64,000 bases of DNA from Ananas comosus (Eukaryota; Streptophyta; Magnoliopsida; Poales; Bromeliaceae), in assembly GCF_001540865.1 (NCBI RefSeq), contig NC_033631.1, forward strand, positions 7,133,945 through 7,197,944, given 5' to 3'. Position numbers and translations under genes: made by a program. Each line of letters starts with the position of its first letter. The stretch's first letter is position 1. Positions 21,194 to 33,299 of the stretch are shown here, one piece after another. The notes below the pieces were generated by a model. That model worked only from the letters and a program-made list of their open reading frames with translations, had not been told where the DNA came from and did no database searches.

Positions 21194-22447
21194 CGGATCA
21201 TGGGATAACTATTTTCAACCCGTCACGGATTCGGGGCGGGAGGCGGGGCGGACTTTTTGTAGTCGGGGCGGGAGGCGGGGCGGGGCTCCCGCCCCCAGAT
21301 CCGCCCCGTTTGCATCCCTATCTGTATCCAGCTACGCTGTACACCACCCACTGAGGTGGCCAACACAAAAACTATCCAAACAGAAACTGCGACCTCATTG
21401 CACTGAAACCTCATTCCGGAATGGCATTCGTGGGCGCGACTCAACCGAGTTTACAAGTGTCGCTGCTAAGTTCATTCAGGCTCTCACAGGCTATAATCAC
21501 TATAAAAGGGGTCAAATTAATCTAGTCACCCAACTCACATACCCCTAGCACAATCTGATACAAAAATACGGGAGACTGGGTCCACCGTCAACCCCAACAG
21601 CATCCGACAGTCTTACACCGTCTAACTCTACTGTAACAACACACTCAGCTCCTCAGCGCGAGCGTAAACTCAACCTATACTCGTCTAAGTATCTACCTCG
21701 CACTGACAGCGGTGATACAGAAATGTGGGTCATCTTCAACCTCGACGGCACCCGACAGCATGAAACAGTCTATACACTACTGTAAAACAAGCTCGACATC
21801 CCAGCACAAGTATAAACTCACCCTATACTAATCTGGGTATCCACTACATACTAACAGTGGCGATATAAAAGAACCACAGCTTCCTACAACTAAATCTGTT
21901 AGCTTTTCAGAAAATGACAGTGTAAAGTTTAGAATGTTTTCTCCTAAGTCAAATCGAAGCCCAACATATATAATAACATCTAGAAACACTAAACTATGCT
22001 CCAAATTCAGATTCCATAAGCAAATATGCAAATCGAGGAATTCGAACTATTACACATGGTACTATGCATCAAAATAACACATGCTAACACTCGGCATAAA
22101 AGGAAACCCGATGATTTCGATAAACATTAACCCACCTCGAAAAGCTCGTCCAACTACGGCGAGAAGTCGAAAGGAAGGAATCCACGCGCTCGCCCGGCCT
22201 CCAACGGCGCAACCGCGACGCCCACGCGCTCGAACGACCCTCCGGCGCGACGTCGAAACTCCGAACTAACTCGAGCCTTGGCCTCCCAACCGTGCGAGTC
22301 CACCAGCCAGAGAGAGAAAAGCAGCAATACAAAAAAAAAAAAACCATCTCTCTGAGCTTTCCACACACATATATAGGCTAAGGGGTGGTTGGGTTGAACG
22401 CCCAGTCCAACGGGCCAAAATACCCCTTACCTACTCAAATAGACAGC

Positions 22448-22675
22448 CGGCGTACCGGTACCCGACTCTAATACCGGTACTCGGCCTCTCATCACGTAGC
22501 CTCACACACTGGGTACCGGTACTTGCCCGATGCAGTACCGGTACTCGGGCTCGATACCGGTACTCGACAACTAGGTACTGGTACTCAGCATCAAATACGC
22601 GCAAATCCGAGAGCTCCAGCTCTAAGATTCTACTGGGATACCTGTACTCCCCTCACTGGTACCGGTACTCAACAC
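22448..22675. repeat. Array of palindromic TACCGGTAC motifs in LTR copy B
   Basis: TACCGGTAC occurs six times exactly, with at least two near-matches, spaced irregularly at 15-70 bp in the U3-like part of the LTR (upstream of its minus-strand TATA near 22370). Copy C has the same kind of array at 33300-33535. Confidence 0.8.
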
Positions 22676-25015
22676 TGAAATCATGCATTTTGTGGATTTC
22701 AGTGTCAGAACTCCACTCTCGCCCCGCGTTGAGTCCGTACTGCGTCTATTTCGCGCCAACACGACTCTAACTTGTCCCGACACTCTCACCACGTGTAAGG
22801 ATTGAGATTTTTACAGCGCTACTAAACTCTCTGTTGATGATGTTTATGTATGTAATTTAACTATATAAGCACTCGTCAAGTTTCAGGAGAAAATGAGCTA
22901 AAACGGAGAAGTTACGCGATTATTAGTTTTCACTTAAGTGAATAGTAACTCCGATTTTTCGGTGAAGCCACGGAGTAGAGTTGGCTTTCTACGCGTATCG
23001 GACTCCGTTCATAGCGATCCAATAGCTCGTTTCGACCGGTTCAGCTATTCTGGAACTACTGGAGCTGACGGATTTTGAGTTTGATGCACGGATTTCGAGA
23101 AAATCCAAAAATACATGTTTTATATATTTATGTGTTATTCATTTTGTTGGAATGAAAGGTTGGATTTCGTCGCGAATCCGTGGTCGATCAAGGTGAACCA
23201 AAATTGTAGATTTGTTGTCTCCGTCGTGCTGATCGCATTGGTGCAATCCGTTCGCAAATCTGACGGACGGATCTGCGGAAATCGCGCGTTGTTCGAGGAG
23301 AGGTCGGTGATCGCAAAATGATATTTTTTTTCAATAGACCTAATATTTTATGTATCGAATTGCGTGAATTCGAACATGGAGGTACATACGCGCGAAACGC
23401 ACAAGCTGGCAGGGACTTAGCTAAGTATATTAAGCTTTGGGAGGACCTTCTTGCGATTTTTCACCTATATATACATACATATGTGCTAGGGTTTCACAAA
23501 GGAAACCCTAACCCGAGTCCACCCATGATATGTAAGTATGTAAGTGGTAAGTGTAGTGTCAAAATGTAAGTTACAAATTTGTCTTTAGGTGCTTTTTAAG
23601 AAAACTTTTGACAAAGGATGTGCCTTTGGAAATAAGCAATTTTTGCGATGGTGCTCCCCATCTTTTAGAAAATAAAATGTTTTAAGTCTTTAGGTGTAAA
23701 AGTTTACATTTATTTGTGACTTGGTGTATTTGGTTGATTTGATAAGTAGTCGGTTTTATTCTTCCCATTCTTTCATTTGGCTTAATTGGACCCAGCTTTC
23801 GAGATAGCTGGCGATGTACGCATGGAGTGCAGAGCAGGGTGATGAGTAGCGGGCGCTATGGACTTTTTACCACCCCCTCCACTCTTGTACATTTGTACAG
23901 AGGGGAGGGTCACCCATGGCGTTCGGCTTCTTCCGCTCCTCATGAATGGCCTAGTCCTTCTCGATTTGTTGTCATGCCCAGTCATCTTTTATGTCATCGT
24001 TATTATTACTTACTTTCTCTGTATATATACTTTCTTTCATGTTGATGGCGATGACATTACATGTTGACGTTCGTATGTTCCAATAATTTTGATATCATCG
24101 TTCTGTTAACATTTCTTTCTTGATCTTCATATATACGTTGTTGGCGATGATACCGATATACGCAGTTGGCCTGCTCTTCAGGTTTTCATGGTTTAGATTT
24201 GGCGGCACAGCCAGATTCCTGGAGTCCGTTTTCGGTGATGGACGAGTGTGGACCGTCATTGGGATCGTGTTTCTCTTGTGGCGACCCGAGTGCCCAGCCT
24301 ACATGCTGGTGAAAAGGCCTTTTCTTGTGGGAGGACGCCCCCTAGTTGGGCGACCACATGCACTTTACGTGAGCTCGACACCGCTAGTTACGTCTATACT
24401 AGTTATCGGTTGGCAGCCGTTAGTCGGCTGTTAGTGGCGGGGAGCCCCGATTGGCTGGCACATCCAGTAGTTCATTGTTGCACTTGGCTGGTTCTATCCA
24501 GTTATATGCCTTTCATTGCTTGCTGGTTTGTCCAGTGGCTACGTTTGTCCTCTTGGCTGGTTGGTCCAGTGTTCATATCATATATGCTTACGGTAGATGA
24601 GATGGGGATATGTCCTATGATGTGTATCTTGTTGATCCGTCTCATTTATTTCTATCATACATTTATGACGAGCTACAGTTGATTTTCATGCTTGCGTTCT
24701 TGGCTGGCTATCCAGTGTCCTCACATAAGCTATATCAGGTCTTGATGGCAGTCGTGGTCGGCTGTTAGGATGGGGAGTCCCATATGGCTGGAGTTTCCAA
24801 TAGCTGCTGCCCTGAGTACTTCGACTGACTGATCCAGTGTTTGTATGGTTTGTCACCTCGACTCATTTGATATTAGTAGGCAGCCACGATTGGCTGTTAG
24901 GGTGGGGAATCCCATATGGCTGGAGTTCCCAGTAGCTTGCTGTCTTCAGTTCTTTGTCTGGTTGGGTTATGTATTACGTTGTTGGCTGGTTGGTCCAGTT
25001 GTCTATATTCTATTT

Positions 25016-25194
25016 TCGTGGCTAGTTGATCCAGTGGCTTTGCTTCATGCTCCTGGCTGGTTAGTCCAGTGGCTTTGCTTCATACTCTTGGCTGGTTAGT
25101 CCAGTGGCTTTGCTTCATACTCTTGGCTGGTTAGTCCAGTGGCTTTGTTTCATACTCTTGGCTGGTTAGTCCAGTGGCTATAGTGTATACCTAT
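25016..25194 (+). repeat. 35-bp minisatellite (GGCTGGTTAGTCCAGTGGCT)
   Basis: The core GGCTGGTTAGTCCAGTGGCT starts at 25055, 25090, 25125 and 25160, with a diverged unit before it; the period is 35 bp. Looser copies of GGCTGGTTGGTCCAGT are scattered from 24480 on. Confidence 0.9.
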
Positions 25195-26389
25195 TTGATG
25201 AGATGAGGATGTGTACTATGATTGGTATCTTTGTATACTCATCTCATATTATCTTTGTTGCCCCTACGTTCGAGTTATATGATACGCTATCATTGTTGTC
25301 TTCTCATTCCCATTCTTTGGCAGTGGTTCGCACGTGGTGACATGGCTGCAGCCTAGCTTCATGGGTGGACATGTTCACGACGCGGACAGAGGACTGACGT
25401 TTTTCCTGCAGTTGGCCTAGATTCCTTCCAGGTGGCCCAATCACAGATTGGGTGTCGATTATTGGTGATTTAGGTGTGGGATGTTCGCTTGGGTACCTCT
25501 AGCCAAAGGGTTTGGCTAGCGGCATTATGCGGCCTTCAGGGCATTAGCGTGCCCCTGAGGCGGCCCTCGGTGCTTGACAGGGCCTTGTATGGCTGAGGTC
25601 GATGCTCAGTGGACGACGGTGATTTGTATTTATTAGTACGTAGTACCGTCGCTTGTGTTGAGGAGCACAGCTTTGTTAATAGCAGCCTATTAGCAAAGCT
25701 AAGCCCAAGGGCTTTCACAGATTAAGCTGTAGCCTTGGGTGGCAGCGAGTGGGCAGTAAAGGCTTGAGAACTTTACTGTGTTCACTGGTCGGTTGTTCCG
25801 AGTCGCTGATGCGTTTTCGAGTGCTTCGTGGCAGCCTTATTAAGGCTTGGCTTGGGCGCAAGGCAGCCGCCTAAAGCGGCTTTTTGCGTGGCCTTTACGT
25901 AAAAGCTAGAAGCGTTCCCAGACCCCGGAACCTGTTAGTCAGGTCTGCAATAGGAGTTGGGTGTGAACGACGGTTGTCGTCGATGCTGCTTGGTTTTACG
26001 TATTTTCGGGAGGACTTATGGACTTTAGCGTAATAAAGTACGCTAAAGCCGCGAAAATACCAGGCTGTTGCGTTTGGTCTCCAGTTTGTCGGTTCTGCTC
26101 TGAGGGCGACTGACCAGAGCCGCACGGCCTCCGGCACGAGTGGAAAGCCTCGTGACGGCCGGTGACACCGTGCGCGTGTCCGCTGTGTTTTAATCACTTT
26201 GTCGCGCGTGTCATCCTTTTCGTACGAATAGAGCGATTGGTCCCCGAGCAACTGGGATTCACTCCACTCGTGATACTAGTCCTGACTGACTGCTAGTGGC
26301 ACGAGTGGAGGCCTCCGTAGCCTTGTCGGAGTCCAGCGGCCTTGTCACTCATCTTGTCTTTTGTGACGCGTCTTTCCGACTTTTGTTCG

Positions 26390-27146
26390 AATGGCCGGTC
26401 CCCTCTCGATCCCAACCAGCGGCTGCTAGCCCTCCGCCCGCCGGGCCGGTCCCTTCCCACACCGGCCAGCCACCCCAAGCCCCGTGGACGATCGGCCGCC
26501 GCCCTCCACCGGCCACCGCGCCGTCGCGTCGAGTTTCGACGGCTCAAGGAGAGCCCAAGCTCGAAGGGCCGCCGCGCCGCCGCCGGCCTCCCCCAGCCCC
26601 GCCGTTCCTAGGCCACGGCCTCTGGCTCCCCTTCCACCACGTGGGGAGCCACCCGTCACCGCCACGAACCCTCGGCTCGCTCGGGCTGGAGCCGGGCGTG
26701 CCCAGACCCGCCGGCGTCCTCCAAGGTTGCCGCCGGCCGTCGCACGTCCCTGCCGCCCTGCCGTTCGCCCTCCAACGGCCCCCAGTGGCCTTCCGCCGTT
26801 CCGGCTACCCCTCGCTGCCACCGCGCGGATTTGGCTCCAGTGGGTTCGAGCCGGACCCGACTGGCGTCTACCGGCGTCCCCTGAGCACCCCGAGGCCGTC
26901 CCGTGCCCCTACCGGCCTCAGCCACCCCTTCTACGGCCTCTACCCAGAGCCGGTCCCCTACCACTTCGAGCCCAAGTCCTCGAAGGGTCTCGTGTCGTTG
27001 CTCTTCCACTGTTCAACCTCGGCTTCACCTCTCGGCTCCCCTCCAGTCCCACCGAAAAGGCCGCCGGCCTCGTCGCGCGGCAGCCGGCCCCGCACGCGTG
27101 CCCTACCCGTCCCCCTTCGATCACTGCCGATCCCAACCACCCATCA
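26390..27146 (+). other. GC-rich island with open frames in several phases
   Basis: About 750 bp of C/G-rich sequence in which two plus frames and two minus frames all stay open. The translations are Pro/Arg/Ala/Ser-rich without a recognisable domain. Openness in many frames follows from the lack of A/T stop codons, so no CDS is called. It may be a captured gene piece or a retrotransposon leader. It ends at the gap. Confidence 0.4.
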
Positions 27147-27169
27147 NNNNNNNNNNNNNNNNNNNNNNN
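27147..27169. other. Assembly gap (23 N)
   Basis: Short run of N at the end of the GC-rich island. Confidence 0.95.
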
Positions 27170-27810
27170 CTTTTGCGTAGTCGCTGAGCCTTGTTGGCTG
27201 GTCACTTGTGTCATTTCAAGAGTTCGGAAATGACGGGTGAGCGACGGTGGGTTCCGATGTCGAATTAGACACTTTCGGGAACCCGAATCGAAACGATTAT
27301 CCGACGATAATTGTTTCGACACGAGGAGTTGTGTTCGCTGCCATGATGCATGATTATTTATGTTTAGTGGCAGCAGGTGACTCGTAGCTGGAGTCGGTAT
27401 GTTCCGGGACAGTTCGTGGCTCCCGGCGGAGTCCCCGTGCGATTACGGGACTTCCGGCGTATTACGGCGATCGGTTTGGGAAACCGATCTCCATGGGTTC
27501 GCTTGTAGGGTGTGGATTTAGTGGTTATTAGCTGTGGGTTAGACACTAACCCGGTGGACCTTCCTTAGATCCGGTTGACGTCCTTTTTGCAGTCAGGAGA
27601 CAGGCGCAGCACTTGTACAGGTGGGTACTTCGATCCGACGTCGGTACAGTGGTGCACGCTTGGTGACGGTTTCTTACCCTTACTCTTCTGTTGTTACTAT
27701 CGCATAGTATATTGAGCTTGCATCCCCGTTGTTTCTATTATACTCTACTCATATGTTTCTATGGTTAGTATCATGTGTAGGAGTAGAGTAGTTTATCCAT
27801 ATGTGATATC

Positions 27811-27985
27811 GGTGACCTGATTGGTCGGTTCTCATACTTTGTTTCGGTGACCTGATTGGTCGGTTCTCATACTTCGTTTCGGTGACCTGATTGGTCGGTT
27901 CTCATACTTCGTTTCGGTGACCTGATTGGTCGGTCCTCGTACTTCGTTTCGGTGACCTAGTTGATCGGTGCTTTTATCTTATATC
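27811..27985 (+). repeat. 35-bp minisatellite (GGTGACCTGATTGGTCGGTT)
   Basis: GGTGACCTGATTGGTCGG starts at 27811, 27846, 27881 and 27916, with a diverged unit at 27951; the period is 35 bp exactly. Single looser copies follow at 28410-28520. Confidence 0.9.
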
Positions 27986-29730
27986 TGTTGACCTGGTTGG
28001 TCGGTTGTTGCATTATGTATTGGGTTGGTCTGTTTCTTGACTTCTGTCGTTCGATGACCCTTGAGGTCGGTATACCCTAAGGGGTGGGATTGTCGGTTAG
28101 CACCGACGGATGATTATAGTTTACTCAGCTCCACTGTTTGGTATGTTTGTGACCTAGTCAGTCAGCTTCATGAGTCCCGTCGTCGATAACCTTTGAGGTC
28201 GGTATACCCTGAGGGGTAGGATTGTCGGCTGGTGCTGACGGTAGTTCTGGACTATATCGAATACACTCCTGTGACCTATCGGTCGGTTCTTGCGTTCGTA
28301 CTTTTAGTTGACATCGAGCAGTATTTACATACTATCTTTATTTACTCTGCCTAGTTGTTCTATGTGTAGTATCCTGTATAGGGGTAGAGTAGATGGCATT
28401 CGTATATACTATACTTGTGACCTGGTTGGTCGGTTCTCCTGTTTGCATCGGTGACCTGTTTGGTCGTTCGTTACTTTCCGTATATTGACCTATCTTGGTC
28501 GGTTCACGTTGTTACTTGATGACCTACACGGTCGGTTAGCCCCGAGGGGCGGTGATTGTCGGCTGATTGCCGACGGTTGGCTATTGATCATATCTGCATT
28601 GATCGCCACAGCTCGAGTGCATTTCACGTACACCAGCGGGTTGATCCCCCGCAGGAGGGTGTTCTTTTCCGGAAAAGTGGTCGTACATCCGACCCGTGAG
28701 CCCAGCGGTGTTCTCTTTGTGCTAGGGTTACTGCCAGGTGTGAGCAGGTAGTGGCTTTTGCCTGAGGTCCTTAGACCGACACGGCGGTTTAGATTTGGTA
28801 CTTTTGGACTTCTCGTCCGGTTGACGCATATAGCCATAGTAGCGGTTGTTGCATATATACTTCTAGTTCTTTCTTTACAATTGTCTTGCTACTATAGTTT
28901 TAATAACCTTGTATGCTTGCAGTTGTACATTACAGTAGCGGTAGTTGTACTTTCTTTCATATATATGTCTCTTTCATTCATTATTATTGCTACTGTATTT
29001 TCTACTGACCCGTACTGTTGTTTAGCTCTTCCTGATCCGGTAAGTACTCCTCGCCTTCTTCGGCTTGCGGTACCCACTGGGAGGGGAGACATGTTTACAT
29101 GTTCTCACCTCCCCCACCATTTTTCAGGTATCGCGGGCGATGAGTAGTGGGACGAGACGTGAGGTACGCATGTAGCGGTCGATAGAGCTTTCGACCCAGG
29201 TTAATTCGGTTTACTTTCTTACCCTTCTTATTTTGGCTGATGAATAGTTTAGTTGGTTTATGTGGTTCAGTGTTTATTTACATTTGAAAATGTGGATTTC
29301 TGGATTTTGTAAACATAAGATTTTTCTACCCTCGTGTAGCGTTTTTGAACAGAATAAAGGTCCGTTAGGAAACGTTTTCAAAAAGAATTCGTGGATTCGT
29401 TAAAACATTGAATGTAAAACGTTAGTAATGGTGAATTATGAATGATAGTATCCTTAACTCATACTAATGTGTTGTACTGTTGTACCTTGTACTTGTGCGA
29501 CCCGTGCAAAATACAATCGGGTAGACCTGTCCGTTTGTGATACAGATGATCTCCGGATTTGGGCGGATTCTGGCTATAACTCGGGTCAAGTTTTCAAAAA
29601 AAATAAAAAATTCTAGACGCTTTTCCGCTATCTTTTTAAACTGAACAGGACCCCGGGTCTGATCACGACTGTCTGACAAGCCTCAGATGCGACATCTTCA
29701 CCCGGCCATAAAGAGCACTAGGACACTACA

Positions 29731-30921
29731 TTTAAATTTGAATTAAATTAGTTATTTGATATCAAAATTAAAATTAACAACTTAAAAAATTAATTATATT
29801 ATATGATCGAAAAATAAATTTAAATTTTAAATAAATGTCATTTAAATCTGATCCTTTTATTTAAAACACAATACTTGATATTTTAGAGATCTTATAAATC
29901 GAAAGATATGTAAAAAATATTTAATATATTAAGAAAGACATATAGAATACTTGTAGACATTTTTAATATAATATAACATCACTAAATTTACAAAAAATGT
30001 TATTCATAAATTTTGACACTAAATAAATGATTTACAATTTATGATTTAAAATTAAATTAAAAATAATTATTAACTGCATCACACTTACGTCAACTAGTAT
30101 AATAAAAAAAGGTTCAAATTTCAATAAACTAATCGACAGACCTATTTTTTGGCGGAAAAAAAAATTTTTGATTCCTCTTACTTACGTAAAATAAATAACA
30201 TAATGAAACAAACTTTTAATTTTTATTTATCTCTAAAATAGAAAAAAATATATTTATCCAAATTTTTGCCAACCGAAAGATCTTTACTGTGAATCTATAT
30301 TTTAATTCGAAATTTGTTTAATTTTTTTATCTCTAAAATAGAAAAAAATTATGCTTATCCAAATTTTTTCTAGAATATCTTTATTTTAATTCAAAATTTA
30401 AAATTAATTTAAAATTTTAAATTCTGGGATTGTCAATATATTACAACGGAAATAATTTAAAAGACGGATTGATTGATAAATTTGTAAATCTTAATTTTGA
30501 ATTAATATGATGTACAAATTTATGATCAATTTGTAAAAAATTATCTCAAATAAGAACGAACGATTATGATCAATTTGTTAAAAAAAATATTTATATCCAT
30601 CTATAAATTCAATTCTATGAACGGTTATGATCAATTGGTTAAAAATATTTAAAATAAAAATGAACGGTTATGATCAATCTGTTAAAAAATAGCACTTCTA
30701 TCCATCTATTTTACGTTAAAATTTAAATTTGAGTTTAAATCATGAATTAAATTAATTTTTTTATTTTTGATATCAAATCTATTCATCTATTTTATATTAA
30801 AATTTAAAATTGAAATTTTAGATATTTTCTAATAAAATATTACATATAAATTTACAAAATATTTTGTTCTAAATTTTTGAATAAATATGATTTACAAATT
30901 TTTATTGATTTAAAATAAATT
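29731..30921. repeat. AT-rich dispersed repeat R, copy 3
   Basis: 30190-30900 is collinear with R copies 1 and 2, again with CGGTTATGATCAAT units. 30050-30200 is directly repeated (diverged) at 33705-33860, beyond the LTR inserted at 30922. No gene. Confidence 0.6.
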
Positions 30922-32270
30922 TGTCATGCCCAGATTACCATGTTTTTCCGGGCACGCCAACAAACCCGCCGTATACATAGAAATTTTCCGTGTATACGAA
31001 GCGATAGCATACCTGTAAATAATTCATAGCCACAACCAAGTGTATCGAGCTGCAAGAACTAAAACATGTATATATAAAACATGAAGGGGCACTGTACATA
31101 CAAGAGTCCACTAACCAACTCGCTCCATTGAGTTCAACGACAATATAACCAGATGTACAAAAACTCCAAAACTATCTCTGATGGGTGCTCCTCTGGTACG
31201 ACGACAAGGCTGGTAGGGATTTAGCTCGCGACTCCCTTACCACGGTCAGAATCAGTAATAGCAGCAGCCGCAGACGAAGGCTCTACAAAAGGTGTCAACA
31301 ACAGGGTTTGAGAACTACTTCAAAATCGAGTAGTTCTCAGTGGGTACAGTTACCGACCTCAACGGCCCACCCACTAAGTCAACAGAACTATGTACAAAGA
31401 ATAGTAAGGAAAGCTGGAAGGAACTCTGCAACTACATGCCGCTATACTCTCGCTAATCAATACAGGCTATCTGTAAATATAAATATGTATCACACTGATC
31501 GAATCCACAGGGACTGCGATACGCTCGTCCCGCCTGTCTAAGCTGCATCGTACACCACCCCGAGGGCACCGGTGGTGAGCAAAAGTCCAAACCCGACTAC
31601 TACGACATCAACGCTAGGTAGCCAGACTCCGGAGCGGCACTCGTGGGCGCGACCCAACCGAGTATGCAAGCGTGTCTCTGTCGAGTTCAATCAGACTCTC
31701 ACAGGCTGTAATCAATGCAAATGGGTCTAACCAGTCTACAACCAAAGCTTACGTGCCCTTAGCACAATCTAATGCAAATCTGGGTCCACCGTTAACCACG
31801 ACGGCACCCGACAGTATGGAACAGTCTACACACTACTGTAAAACGAGCTCGGCCCCTCAGCAAGAGCGTAAACTCACCTTACACTAATCTATGTATCCAG
31901 TACGCACTAACAGCGGGGATACAAAAGAACAACGGTTCTTGAAGCTAAATTTGGTAACTTTTCAGAAAATGACAGTGTAGATTTAACGAGTTTTCTCCTA
32001 AATCAATTTTCAGTTCAACATGTAAGAAATATTCCGAAATAAAGCTCTAAATTCAGATTTCACAAAAGCTATATCAATCGATGAATTCGAGTTACTAATC
32101 ATGATACTACCCATAAAAATAATACATGTTGACATTCGACTTAGAAGGAAATCCAACGATTTCGGCAAAATTAACCCATCTCGAGCGCTCATCCAACGTC
32201 ATCAAGAAGTCGACAGGAGAAAACCCACACGCTCACTCGACCTCCAACGGCTCAACCGAGACACCCACGC

Positions 32271-33086
32271 TGTGACACCCCAATAGTCCCACATCGGGTG
32301 GGAAAGGGGTTGTCATTGGGTTTATAAGAGACTTAGACACTAGTAATAATAACTGGGCTTAAGCATTTTGGGCCGGTGATTGGGCCAAACGAGTTATTGT
32401 TGCTAGTGGGCTGGGTCGTTATATTTGGTATCAGAGCCGGTTCACCAGCTGGACATGTGTGGCGAGTCTCGGCTTAGCCAGGGTCTGGATGACGGGCTAG
32501 CGAGACGAGTCTCACATCGCCTGGTGATCTTGGGCTGTGAGTCTGATTGGACTGACGAGGACGTCAGGGCCTTAAAGGAGGGGAGACTGTGACACCCCAG
32601 ATAGTCCTACACATAAGATATAATAGGGCTAAACTCTTAACCCGGCTTAAGCATTTTGGGTGGTGACAAGAGACCAAGACACTAGTAATAAGAACTGAGC
32701 TTAAGCATGCTAGGACGGTGAGTAGGCCAAACGAGTTATGGGTGACCCACTGGGAAGCTGGGGCGCCACAGATGGTATCAGAGCCGGTTCACCAGCTGGA
32801 CATGTGTGGCGAGTCTCGGCTGAGCCAGGGTCTAGATGACCGGCTAGCGAGACGAGTCTCACATCGCCTGGTGATCTTGGGCTGTGTGTGTGATTGGACT
32901 GACGAGGACGTCAGGGCCTTAACGGGGGGAGTCTGTGACACCCCAATAGTCCCACATCGGATGGGAAAGGGGTTGTCATTGGGTTTATAAGAGACTTAGA
33001 CACTAGTAATAATAACTGGGCTTAAGCATTTTGGGCCGGATGTTGGGCCCAACGAGTTATTATTGCTAGTGGGCTGGGTCGTTACA
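32271..33086 (+). mobile_element. TRIM retrotransposon with three LTRs (LTR-int-LTR-int-LTR)
   Basis: LTR1 32271-32423 (153 bp), interior 32424-32587 beginning with primer-binding site TGGTATCAGAGC at 32426, LTR2 32588-32770 (183 bp, diverged), second interior 32771-32933 with PBS at 32773, LTR3 32934-33086 (153 bp). Each interior ends in a purine-rich tract (AAAGGAGGGGAGAC and AACGGGGGGAGTC) directly before the next TGTGACACCCC. The two interiors are nearly identical and non-coding. The target duplication is CACGC (32266-32270 and 33087-33091). Such small, gene-less elements depend on another element's proteins. Confidence 0.9.
32701..32757 (+). promoter_or_regulatory. 5S-rRNA-like internal promoter boxes in the TRIM middle LTR
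   Basis: TTAAGCATGCTAGGACG (32701 on) resembles the plant 5S rRNA box A region TTAAGCGTGCTTGGGCG. ATGGGTGACCCACTGGGAAG (32738-32757) resembles the box C region ATGGGTGACCTCCTGGGAAG. The distance between them is about 6 bases longer than in 5S rRNA. 5S-derived sequence in LTRs is the hallmark of Cassandra TRIMs. LTR1 and LTR3 keep only TTAAGCATTTTGGGC. Confidence 0.65.
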
Positions 33087-33299
33087 CACGCGCACAAACG
33101 TTCCTCCGGAGAAACGTCGAATCCGAACGAGCTCGATCCGCGCCTTCCCAACAAACGGCGTACCCCAGCTAGAGAGAGAAAGGAAAAGAAGAAGAATCCT
33201 ATTCTATGAAGCTCTCTACACATATATATAAAGGTTGGGTTAGGTTGGAATGAACGACACCTCAAAAGGCCAAACTACCCTTTACCAACTCACTTTTCC

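Larger units (their letters stand above)
17484..21320 (+). mobile_element. Complete hAT transposon (3,837 bp)
   Basis: Terminal inverted repeats TAGGGATGCAAA (17484-17495) and TTTGCATCCCTA (21309-21320) are perfect over 12 bp. The 8-bp target duplication TCTGTATC is exact (17476-17483 and 21321-21328). Subterminal regions are packed with CCCCGAATCCG-type repeats in both orientations. It encodes one transposase gene in plus orientation. Single Ns lie at 18116 and 20898. It is inserted in LTR copy B. Confidence 0.92.
16532..22848 (-). mobile_element. Long LTR, copy B (minus orientation), split by a hAT transposon
   Basis: Starts TGTCACGCCCCGG on the plus strand and is collinear with copy C (30922-33704), e.g. 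CGGGCACGCCAACAGACCC and GTAGTTCTCAGTGGGTACCG. It is interrupted at 17484-21320. Without that insertion the length is about 2.5 kb. The outer right end is uncertain (near CAGCGCTAC at about 22848), and no target duplication was recognised. No primer-binding site flanks it. Confidence 0.6.
22849..29730. mobile_element. Retrotransposon-derived mosaic, no host gene
   Basis: GC-richer block of LTR-like character. It has a TATATATA box near 23464 followed by CTAGGGTTTC, two minisatellites, and a GC-rich leader-like island. Part of it (about 27160-27300) is homologous, in inverse orientation, to the LTR at 37994-40500 (e.g. GACGGGTGAGCGACGGTGGG). It ends GGACACTACA at 29730, next to repeat R. Boundaries of individual elements cannot be set by eye. 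Confidence 0.5.

Noticed and set aside
26293..27322. Long Pro/Arg-rich ORFs up to 294 codons
   Set aside because: Four or more frames are open at once because the island lacks A/T; no motif; one crosses the N gap.
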